Assembly: GCA_945221685.1 (NCBI GenBank)
Contig: CALYNN010000035.1
Span: 1-11,161, forward strand
Length of the DNA stretch: 11,161 nt
Source of the DNA: an uncultured Clostridia bacterium
GTDB lineage: Bacteria; Bacillota; Clostridia; Oscillospirales; Acutalibacteraceae
Reading direction: 5' to 3'
The notes beneath the pieces are model-generated. The model did not search any database, was not told the origin of the DNA, and saw nothing but the letters and a program-made list of their open reading frames with translations. Both the position numbers and the translations under genes were made by a program. Shown one piece after another: positions 6,045 through 11,161 of the stretch. Within the stretch, counting starts at the first letter, position 1. Each line of letters opens with the position of its first letter.

Positions 6045-6962
6045 ATGAGAATTTTTAAAAACCGCGGAGATTTTTATTTTTCAAAAACAAATAAAGAAAA
6101 ATCAAACGAGCAAAAAATTCTTATTTTTGCGCTGGTATTTATTATTGTTTTTACGGTTGTGTTTTTGCTTATAACCGCCGTTAAAAACGATTTCAGCGCA
6201 AAGGAATTTTTCAGACCCGACGATTTGGAAATTTCAAACGAATATATACAGGAGGAAACGCCGCTTCCTGAGGTTGAGGGTAAAACAAATTTTATTGCCA
6301 CCGTTAACAGTGAGGGAAAGCTTCTTTTTGTTTCCTTAATTCAGGTGGATTTGGATAATCTGTCGTATAAATGCTCTGTTTTGAGAGCAGATACGGTGTA
6401 TGACGGCAACACCTTTTCATCAATTTATTCAAATTCATCAGCCGAAAATTTAAAAACGGCGGTAGAGACTCTGCTTAATACCTCATTTGATTATTACTTT
6501 GATATGAGCAGCTCTGCCTTTGCTGATTTTTATGACGAAATGGGCAAGGTAAGTATTCCTTTTCCGTCGGAAATTAAGTATAAAAGCAACAGCTCCGAGG
6601 TGCCCTATTCCGTTAAAATTAAGGCGGGCGAGCAAAGCGTTAGCGGCACGGCGTTTATAAGCCTTATAAGATATTATCTTGATACGGAAAGCTATAATGC
6701 CGCAAACGAGCTTATGCTTAATTCAATGCTTCAGCATATGAACAGAGATAATCTTGCTAAAAGCGAGGATTTGTTTAATACCTTTATAACAAGCAGCGAA
6801 AGCAATATTTCGGTTAGAGTGTTTTCTCTTGCGTCAGACGCCCTTGAGGTGCTTTGTGACGGCAGAAGCGCAGTAAAAATTTACAGTGCTCAGCCGGAAT
6901 ACGACGGAGTTGATATTTCAAAGGAAGGTCTAAAAAGCATAAAGGGCTACTTTGTTAAATAA
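6045..6962 (+). CDS. Membrane-anchored LytR-CpsA-Psr (LCP)-like protein
   Basis: 305 residues: a basic N-terminus, one membrane segment (~24-46), then an extracytoplasmic domain, i.e. a signal-anchor protein. The middle follows the LCP pattern: KCSVLRADTVYD (109-120, in place of the usual S-I-P-R-D motif), AENLKTAVETLLNTSFDYYFDM (133-154), a DEMGKVSIPFP segment (164-174) and AGEQSVSGTAFISLIRYYL (194-212, matching the A-G-x-x-x-x-x-G...R-Y region). LCP enzymes attach polymers such as teichoic acids or capsule to peptidoglycan. Here the Arg/Asp motifs are only partly kept (R114, D116 with an inserted Ala, R209 but no second Arg nearby), so activity may be lost or altered. First gene of the operon, 28 nt before folE. 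The family call is by eye and moderate. Confidence 0.55.
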   Translation: MRIFKNRGDFYFSKTNKEKSNEQKILIFALVFIIVFTVVFLLITAVKNDFSAKEFFRPDDLEISNEYIQEETPLPEVEGKTNFIATVNSEGKLLFVSLIQVDLDNLSYKCSVLRADTVYDGNTFSSIYSNSSAENLKTAVETLLNTSFDYYFDMSSSAFADFYDEMGKVSIPFPSEIKYKSNSSEVPYSVKIKAGEQSVSGTAFISLIRYYLDTESYNAANELMLNSMLQHMNRDNLAKSEDLFNTFITSSESNISVRVFSLASDALEVLCDGRSAVKIYSAQPEYDGVDISKEGLKSIKGYFVK

Positions 6963-6990
6963 GATTTAGAAAAGAAGAAAGGCTATATAT

Positions 6991-7548
6991 ATGGATAAGG
7001 AAAGAATTATGGCGGCAGTAAGGGAGATACTTATTGCCGTAGGCGAGGACCCCGACAGAGCGGGACTTGTTGAAACTCCAAAAAGAGTTGCAAATATGTA
7101 TGAGGAAATTTTTGCGGGACTTAATCAGGACCCCAAGCAGCACTTAAAATTTTTTGACGAAAAATCAAACGACGAAATGGTAATAGTCCGCGATATTCCC
7201 TTTGCTTCAATGTGCGAGCACCACCTGCTTCCCTTTGTGGGCAAGGCACATATTGCCTATATTCCCAGCGATAACAAGATAATAGGTCTTTCAAAGCTTG
7301 CACGAATTGTTGATAATTTTGCAAAAAAGCCGCAGGTGCAGGAAAGACTTACCCACGATATTGCGGATTTTTTAAATGATAACCTAAGCCCCAAGGGCGT
7401 TGCCGTAATTATTGAGGCGGAGCATATGTGTATGTCTATCCGCGGAGCAAGGGCATCGGGAGCAAAAACGCAGACCTCGGCGCTTCGCGGAATATTACGA
7501 ACCGATGCAAGATCAAGAGCAGAGGTTCTTGCTCTGCTTGATAAATAG
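6991..7548 (+). CDS. folE: GTP cyclohydrolase I
   Basis: 185-residue FolE, the homodecameric enzyme that converts GTP to 7,8-dihydroneopterin triphosphate and formate, the first step of tetrahydrofolate synthesis. Diagnostic segments are the N-terminal RAGLVETPKRVANMYEEIF (23-41), the zinc/catalytic loop SMCEHHLLPFVGKAHIAYIP (73-92, with C75 and H77/H78), GLSKLARIVD (99-108) and EAEHMCMSIRG (142-152, C147 as the third zinc ligand). No key residue is missing. An AAAGG lies about 8 nt before the ATG. It is followed after 16 nt by folP, so the genes form one transcription unit. Confidence 0.97.
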   Translation: MDKERIMAAVREILIAVGEDPDRAGLVETPKRVANMYEEIFAGLNQDPKQHLKFFDEKSNDEMVIVRDIPFASMCEHHLLPFVGKAHIAYIPSDNKIIGLSKLARIVDNFAKKPQVQERLTHDIADFLNDNLSPKGVAVIIEAEHMCMSIRGARASGAKTQTSALRGILRTDARSRAEVLALLDK

Positions 7549-7564
7549 AGGAAAAATATAATTT

Positions 7565-8377
7565 ATGATTTGGAATTGCAGAGATAAAAAAATTGAATAC
7601 TCAAGTAAGATTTTAATAATGGGTATAGTAAATGTTACTCCCGACTCCTTTTCAGACGGCGGCGACCATTTTTCTCCCGTCGATGCCGTTAACTGCGCCC
7701 TTGAGCTTGAGGGGCAGGGTGCGGATATTATTGATATAGGCGGTCAGTCAACCCGTCCCGGTCATATCCCCGTCAGCGACCGAGAGGAGTGGAGTCGTCT
7801 TGAGCCTGTTTTAACAGTACTAAAGGGCAAGGTGGGCGTTCCTGTTTCGGTAGATACCTATTATCCCTTTGTTGCCAAAAAGGCACTTGAAGCAGGCGCA
7901 GATATTATTAACGATGTCAGCGGTGTTGTTTCTGCCGAAATGGCACAAATAGTAAAAAACAGCCGTTGCGGCTGGATAATAATGCACAACGGTCCGGGCT
8001 CTCCCTCTGATGTTAAGGCTTTTTTTGAAAAATCCTTAAGTGAGTGCGATTCCTACGGCATTGACCGCAGTCAGCTTTGTCTTGATATGGGCATTGGCTT
8101 CGGCAAGGACTATGACGAAAATATGATGCTTTTAACGCATATTAAGGACTACAAAATAGACGGAGTGCCCTTGCTTCTCGGCACCTCAAGAAAAAGGGTA
8201 ATCGGTCAGGGAAGCGGTCAGACAGAGCCGAAAAATCGCGTTTACGGCAATATAGCGGCGGATACCTTGGCTGTTTTAACGGGAGCTGATATAATCCGCC
8301 TGCACGATGTAAAAAATGAAAAGCAAGGCATTTTAATGGCTGAAAATTTAAAAGGCTATATGGATAAGGAAATTTAA
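7565..8377 (+). CDS. folP: Dihydropteroate synthase
   Basis: 270-residue TIM-barrel enzyme that joins 6-hydroxymethyl-7,8-dihydropterin pyrophosphate with p-aminobenzoate; it is the sulfonamide target. Signatures are GIVNVTPDSFSDGG (20-33), DIGGQSTRPG (57-66), VSVDTY (94-99), NDVSG (116-120), MH (140-141), DMGIGFGK (174-181), LLGTSRKR (204-211) and RLHDV (245-249). The Gln in DIGGQSTRPG replaces the commoner Glu but occurs in the family, so it is not taken as a resistance mark. GAGG (7548-7551) overlaps the folE stop. The folP stop abuts the folB ATG with no gap. Confidence 0.97.
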   Translation: MIWNCRDKKIEYSSKILIMGIVNVTPDSFSDGGDHFSPVDAVNCALELEGQGADIIDIGGQSTRPGHIPVSDREEWSRLEPVLTVLKGKVGVPVSVDTYYPFVAKKALEAGADIINDVSGVVSAEMAQIVKNSRCGWIIMHNGPGSPSDVKAFFEKSLSECDSYGIDRSQLCLDMGIGFGKDYDENMMLLTHIKDYKIDGVPLLLGTSRKRVIGQGSGQTEPKNRVYGNIAADTLAVLTGADIIRLHDVKNEKQGILMAENLKGYMDKEI

Positions 8378-8737
8378 ATGGATAAAATTTTAATTAGAGA
8401 TTTAAAGCTTTTTGCCTACCACGGAGTTAATCCCGAGGAAAAAAGAGACGGTCAGAATTTTTATTTTGACATTGATTTAAGTGTAAATATGACAAAGGCG
8501 TGTTATTCCGACGATGTTAACGACACCGTCAGCTATGCGAAGGTAATAAAAACGGTGCGCCGTGTTTTTACAGAGCAAAAGTACGATTTGCTTGAAAGAG
8601 CCGCTCAGGCTACGGCGGAGGCAATACTTGACGAATACCCCGATGTTTTTAAGGTTGATATTACTCTTAAAAAGCCGGAGGCTCCGGTAAAGGCTGATTT
8701 CGGCTGGGTAGGCGTAAAAATTTCAAGAGAAAGATAA
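8378..8737 (+). CDS. folB: Dihydroneopterin aldolase
   Basis: 119 residues, the standard length for FolB, which cleaves 7,8-dihydroneopterin to 6-hydroxymethyl-7,8-dihydropterin and glycolaldehyde. Motifs: LFAYHGVNPEEKRDGQNFYFDIDL (11-34), including the catalytic-region Glu after YHGV, the DTVSYAKV segment (49-56), LLERAAQATAEAIL (71-84) and the conserved Lys-Pro-Glu-Ala-Pro with GWVGVKI at the end. The ATG follows the folP stop directly; the ribosome binding site AAGGAAA lies in the folP tail, so translation is probably coupled. FolK starts 6 nt downstream. Confidence 0.95.
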   Translation: MDKILIRDLKLFAYHGVNPEEKRDGQNFYFDIDLSVNMTKACYSDDVNDTVSYAKVIKTVRRVFTEQKYDLLERAAQATAEAILDEYPDVFKVDITLKKPEAPVKADFGWVGVKISRER

Positions 8738-8743
8738 AAGATT

Positions 8744-9238
8744 ATGGAATATGTTTTAAGCGTAGGCACCAATATGGGCAATAGGGAGGAAAACATAAAA
8801 AGGTGCATTGAAAGCGTTAATCTTCTTCCCTATACAGATGTAATAAAAGCCTCGGCGGTTTATGAAACCGAGCCGGTAGGATATGCAAGACAGCAGAATT
8901 TTTATAATGTTGCCTTGCTTGTTGAGTCGGTTTTTGAGCCAAACGAAATGCTTGGTGCCTGCCTTGGAATAGAGGCGGGCTTCGGCAGACTCCGCACCGT
9001 TAAAAACGGACCGAGAATTCTTGATATAGATATTATCTTTGCCGAGGATTTAAGCCTTGAAACAAGAAATCTTATTATACCTCATCCTCGTTATAACCAG
9101 CGTCGCTTTGTGCTTGAGCCGTTGCTTGATATTTTTCCCGACGGCATTGCCTACGGCACCGATTTTAAGCATTTTATCGAAAATATCGAGGGACAGGAAA
9201 TTGCAAAAACCGACATTTCCCTATCACAATACATATAA
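8744..9238 (+). CDS. folK: 2-amino-4-hydroxy-6-hydroxymethyldihydropteridine pyrophosphokinase
   Basis: 164-residue HPPK that transfers pyrophosphate from ATP to 6-hydroxymethyl-7,8-dihydropterin, making the FolP substrate. Motifs: LSVGTNMGNREENI (5-18), YETEPVGYARQQNFYNVALLVES (39-61), the Mg-binding RILDIDIIF with upstream FGRLR, and IPHPRYNQRRFVLEPL. It is the last gene of the operon, 6 nt after folB, with only a weak purine-rich site. A short C-terminal tail after the catalytic domain looks unremarkable. No T-tract terminator follows immediately; the first plus-strand one is at 9579-9605. Confidence 0.96.
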   Translation: MEYVLSVGTNMGNREENIKRCIESVNLLPYTDVIKASAVYETEPVGYARQQNFYNVALLVESVFEPNEMLGACLGIEAGFGRLRTVKNGPRILDIDIIFAEDLSLETRNLIIPHPRYNQRRFVLEPLLDIFPDGIAYGTDFKHFIENIEGQEIAKTDISLSQYI

Positions 9239-9277
9239 CAATCAGCGTCGCAGACCATAACCTATTCACTATTAACT

Positions 9278-9304
9278 AAAAAAAGCAGGACTTTCGTCCT
9301 GCTT
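9278..9304 (-). terminator. Intrinsic terminator, minus-strand orientation
   Basis: Perfect 9-bp stem AAGCAGGAC (9283-9291) / GTCCTGCTT (9296-9304) with a 4-nt loop that reads GAAA, a GNRA-type tetraloop, on the minus strand. Read that way, the stem runs into T7 (9278-9284). On the plus strand the stem is followed by CAGCG, so it should not stop the fol transcript. It is the near-identical partner of the hairpin at 9579-9600. Confidence 0.75.
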
Positions 9305-9578
9305 CAGCGTGTAGAAAAAGTCTTAAATCAAATTTCTACACGCTATTAGGCTTCGAGAAATGGAATTGAATTTCGTTTTCTTGCGAGTGGGAGCTGTACG
9401 ACGGTACCGCCCCCGAGCAAAAAACGAAAAACGCCAAAATAGGCTTGGATTCGATGTCCAAGCCTATTTTAATGTTGCTCGGTCGTTGCCATTTGACTCA
9501 ATGCCAAAAACAACAATTACTACGAGCAATAACCTAATAATTTTTCGGCGTGGTTCAAACCACTTTATCGACAGCCTC

Positions 9579-9605
9579 AAGCAGGACTTTTGTCCTGCTT
9601 TTTTT
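9579..9605 (+). terminator. Intrinsic terminator, plus-strand orientation (end of fol transcript)
   Basis: Perfect 9-bp stem AAGCAGGAC (9579-9587) / GTCCTGCTT (9592-9600) with a TTTT loop; T7 spans 9599-9605. This is the first convincing plus-strand terminator after folK, so the fol mRNA may carry a structured 3' tail of about 365 nt. Its T-tract overlaps the stop codon of the converging 58-residue gene. Confidence 0.8.
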
Positions 9606-9780
9606 ACATCATTGATGCCATAGTGTCAACAAAGCCCACTACCTTATCCGCCGTTTTTTTCATTGCCTTTTTGGCAGACATACTGCTTGTTTTTGTAGAT
9701 GTCATAATAGCCGCGGCAGAGCAAACGGCAAGAGTTGCTCCCATAACTCTCATAATGTTTTGTGTTGTTTTTTTGTTCAT
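9604..9780 (-). CDS. Small hypothetical protein (58 residues)
   Basis: Not recognised as a named family. The ATG (9778-9780) is preceded by an excellent GGAGGAG site about 8 nt upstream, which is the main reason to call it a gene. The sequence begins MNKKTTQNIMRVMGATLAVC, continues with an Ala-rich hydrophobic stretch (about residues 9-27), then a basic, Lys-rich amphipathic part (SAKKAMKKTADKV) and ends VDTMASMM. It resembles a small single-pass membrane or signal-anchored peptide; Cys20 near the end of the hydrophobic part could suggest a lipobox, but the context is weak. The stop codon TAA (9604-9606) lies in the edge of the structured element. Transcription is toward that element, whose left terminator (9278-9304) could end the message. 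Confidence 0.7.
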   Translation of the reverse strand: MNKKTTQNIMRVMGATLAVCSAAAIMTSTKTSSMSAKKAMKKTADKVVGFVDTMASMM

Positions 9781-9788
9781 ATCAAATT

Positions 9789-9809
9789 CTCCTCCTGCAC
9801 CTTAGTGCA
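9789..9809 (-). promoter_or_regulatory. SD of the 58-residue gene with abutting hairpin
   Basis: On the minus strand TGCAC-TAAG-GTGCA (plus 9796-9809) forms a perfect 5-bp hairpin whose 3' arm runs directly into AGGAGGAG (9789-9796). The stem could hold or expose the ribosome binding site. Upstream, TAATAT about 15 nt before the hairpin is a possible -10 but its -35 (TTTATT) is poor. The rest of 9810-9898 is AT-rich and I see nothing else in it. Confidence 0.45.
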
Positions 9810-9898
9810 ATAATATTATCTGCGTTTTTGCAAATAATAAAGTAAAGAAAATCTGTTATTAAAAAATGATTTTTCCAAATTAAAATTTAAAAATTATA

Positions 9899-10447
9899 TC
9901 ACCTTGCACCTATAAACAGGGTGTTGTATTCATTTAAGGGATATACGGCTTCTTCCTCGCGGATGCTTATTTTTTTATAGCCGTCAGGCTCTGATATATT
10001 TGAGTGGCTTTCATTAACGGAAAAGGTGTTTTTTTCGGTGTCAATATCTATATGAAGCCGGATTTCCTGCACATCCCACCAGTTCCACTGATACATTGTA
10101 AGGTAAAAAGCATAGCCGTCAATATCGGTATAAACGGCGTAATCGCCGTAGCCGTATGCCTTTATTGAAAATTTTGAATAACCGTTGCCTTCCTTTAGCC
10201 TAATATTTCCGTTGCCCGACTCGTAAATATCCCCTTCGGGATTATATTGTGCGTATTTTACTTTAATATTCTCGCTGTTTATCTGCCTGCCGTCAACAGC
10301 TGCAGAAAGCATAACGGTAATTCTGTCGCCGTGGTAATGAATTCTGTAATACCACCAACGGTCAATATATGTAAAAACATAAAAAGCAAGCGCAAGAGCA
10401 CAAAAAACAGCCGTTATTGAAATAAACAATTTTTTTCCTTTGCTCAT
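9899..10447 (-). CDS. Hypothetical membrane-anchored protein (182 residues)
   Basis: I do not recognise a family. A short basic N-terminus (MSKGKK), one membrane segment (~7-28) and an extracytoplasmic part of about 150 residues rich in Tyr and Trp (RWWYYRIHYHGDR at 30-42; WNWWDVQ at 121-127) with alternating hydrophobic residues, suggesting a beta-rich domain. The frame is continuous with thrS upstream, so an automatic caller will report one fused protein. The internal ATG (10445-10447) with GGGAGG 7 nt upstream, the classic signal-anchor start, and a terminator just before it all support a separate gene. Its SD lies in the terminator's second arm, so expression may depend on read-through from thrS. 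No own promoter is evident. Confidence 0.75.
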   Translation of the reverse strand: MSKGKKLFISITAVFCALALAFYVFTYIDRWWYYRIHYHGDRITVMLSAAVDGRQINSENIKVKYAQYNPEGDIYESGNGNIRLKEGNGYSKFSIKAYGYGDYAVYTDIDGYAFYLTMYQWNWWDVQEIRLHIDIDTEKNTFSVNESHSNISEPDGYKKISIREEEAVYPLNEYNTLFIGAR

Positions 10448-10492
10448 AAAAAATCCTCCCGACATCAGTATAACATCGGGAGGTAATTTTTT
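10448..10492. terminator. Terminator after thrS, bidirectional in form, overlapping the next gene's SD
   Basis: 8-bp perfect stem CCTCCCGA (10455-10462) / TCGGGAGG (10476-10483) with a 13-nt loop. On the minus strand it is followed by A and T6 (10454-10448), ending directly at the ATG of the 182-residue gene. On the plus strand it is followed by TAA and T6 (10487-10492). The minus-strand 3' arm contains GGGAGG, which is also that gene's ribosome binding site. Confidence 0.7.
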
Positions 10493-11161
10493 ACAATGAA
10501 TTTGCAGTGGAATTAATCTGCGGTTAGTGGAATTTGGATAAAGGGCCTTTGTCTCAATCTCATTCATAATTCTTTCAATGAAGCAATCAAGAGAAGCTGC
10601 GCCCTCGTCGCCCTGCTTTCTTGAGCGAATTGAAACGGTGTTGTTTTCTATATCCTTATCGCCTGCAAGAAGCATATATGGCACCTTTTCAAGCTGAGCC
10701 GAGCGGATTTTAAATCCGATTTTTTCGGACCTGTCATCAATTTCACAGCGAATACCCTTTGCCTCAAGAGCCTTTTTAACATCATAAAGGTAGTCAAGAT
10801 GTCTGTCGGCAATAGGCAGAAGCTTAACCTGAACGGGTGCAAGCCAAGTGGGAAACGCACCTGCATATTTTTCAATAAGCAAGGCAAGTGTTCTTTCGTA
10901 GCAGCCGATAGAGGTTCTGTGAATGATATAAGGATTTTTCTTTGTACCGTCTCTATCGGTATATTCCATACCGAATTTTTCGGCAAGCATTTGGTCAATT
11001 TGAATTGTAATGAGAGTGTCCTCCTTGCCGAAAACATTTTTGATTTGAATATCAAGCTTCGGTCCGTAGAAGGCGGCTTCGCCGATACCGATTTTGTAGT
11101 CCAGTCCCAAATCGTCAAGAATATTTTTCATAACGCCCTGAGCCTCGTCCCACTGCTCCTC
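10448..11161 (-). CDS. thrS: Threonine-tRNA ligase, C-terminal part (5' end outside window; normal stop lost from frame)
   Basis: C-terminal ~205 residues of class II threonyl-tRNA synthetase, which charges tRNA-Thr. Visible: GIGEAAFYGPKLDIQIKN (25-42 of the fragment), PYIIHR with the zinc-ligand-type His (81), motif 3 around IGCYERTLALLIE (85-97), then the anticodon-binding domain from WLAPVQVKLLPIADRH (106-121) to FIERIMNEIE (194-203). ThrRS should end soon after this, but the frame continues through 35 unrelated residues, across the terminator, into the membrane-protein gene. Removing 20 nt between two AGTGGAATT repeats (10506-10514, 10526-10534) restores a stop (TAA, 10491-10493) just before the terminator, giving a normal-looking tail. 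I infer a recent insertion/duplication or assembly error; the enzyme core is intact. Confidence 0.9.
10506..10534. repeat. 9-bp direct repeat 20 nt apart in the thrS tail
   Basis: AGTGGAATT occurs at 10506-10514 and 10526-10534 with 11 nt between the copies. The unit length of 20 is not a multiple of three, and collapsing one unit brings the thrS frame onto the stop at 10491-10493. This is the arrangement left by slippage or a short duplication. Confidence 0.7.

Larger units (their letters stand above)
9277..9606. other. Structured non-coding element bounded by twin outward terminators (ncRNA or MITE-like)
   Basis: A gene-free stretch dominated by inverted repeats. Stems: AGCGTGTAGAAA/TTTCTACACGCT (9306-9317/9333-9344); a long hairpin 9371-9429 made of TTTCGTTTT/AAAACGAAA, TTGC/GCAA and a GGG.GC.GTAC stem closing a 4-nt loop; a perfect 14-bp stem AAAATAGGCTTGGA (9436-9449) with its complement (9457-9470); TTGCTCG/CGAGCAA (9475-9481/9523-9529); GTGGTT/AACCAC (9550-9563). 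TATTAGG (9344-9350) can pair with CCTAATA (9533-9539), closing a multi-branch junction around the middle three. Both ends carry A/T7 plus the GCAGGAC hairpin as inverted repeats, with TA at each outer edge. It may be a structured RNA or a small non-autonomous mobile element. No protein is evident. Confidence 0.6.

Noticed and set aside
9282..9600. CRISPR array from the repeated GCAGGAC hairpins
   Set aside because: Only two copies 296 nt apart, with no regular repeat-spacer pattern and no cas genes.
9360..9623. 87-codon plus-strand open frame in the structured region
   Set aside because: There is no ribosome binding site, the translation has no protein-like pattern, and the bases are explained by inverted repeats and a terminator.
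9590..9805. 71-codon plus-strand open frame
   Set aside because: Antisense shadow of the 58-residue gene, which has a strong SD on the other strand; it also starts inside the terminator hairpin.
9899..11161. A genuine ThrRS-membrane protein fusion as the default annotation
   Set aside because: An internal start with a good RBS, a terminator at the junction and a frame-restoring 20-nt repeat make two genes more likely. It is kept only as an alternative in the findings.

Overview
The window looks like the replication-origin region of an AT-rich, low-GC Gram-positive bacterium, most likely a Clostridia member (Oscillospiraceae/Ruminococcaceae-like). The evidence is the Firmicute core order dnaA-dnaN-yaaA-recF-remB-gyrB, the RemB (DUF370) and YaaA (S4) proteins, strong AGGAGG-type ribosome binding sites, and AT-rich spacers holding DnaA-box-like sites. 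I did no database search, so taxonomy is an inference. The first 47 bases are not genomic: they are an Illumina Nextera adapter with an i7 index. The left edge is therefore a sequencing-library end, and it cuts gyrB.

Layout. 48-5688, minus strand: gyrB (3' part missing), remB, recF, yaaA, dnaN and dnaA, tightly packed with 1-11 nt overlaps from dnaN to remB. Two AT-rich spacers, 4092-4311 (dnaA-dnaN) and 5689-6044 (upstream of dnaA), form a bipartite oriC candidate. The first carries a DnaA-trio-like tract next to tandem DnaA-box-like 9-mers, the geometry of the Bacillus subtilis unwinding site. 6045-9238, plus strand: a membrane-anchored LCP-like protein followed by folE, folP, folB and folK, a pterin/folate operon running away from the origin from a good sigma-A-like promoter. 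9239-9606: no convincing gene, but a dense array of inverted repeats, bounded by two nearly identical hairpins with outward-pointing T-tracts, that can fold into a multi-branched structure. 9604-10447, minus strand: an unrecognised 58-residue hydrophobic/basic protein and an unrecognised 182-residue membrane-anchored protein. 10448-11161, minus strand: the 3' part of thrS, whose frame runs without a stop into the 182-residue gene, apparently because of a 20-nt repeat-bounded insertion.

How the parts work together. The minus-strand block starts replication (DnaA), keeps it processive (DnaN), repairs forks (RecF) and manages supercoiling (GyrB); DnaA probably also binds its own leader. The plus-strand block makes 7,8-dihydropteroate from GTP: FolE (GTP to dihydroneopterin triphosphate), FolB (aldolase), FolK (pyrophosphokinase), FolP (joins pABA). 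Both blocks are transcribed away from oriC, so they are co-directional with the forks, while thrS and the two unknown genes run toward it. The most unusual items are the structured 330-bp element, the thrS read-through frame, the terminator that also contains the next gene's ribosome binding site, and an Asp-to-His change in the DnaA DNA-recognition motif alongside degenerate DnaA boxes.
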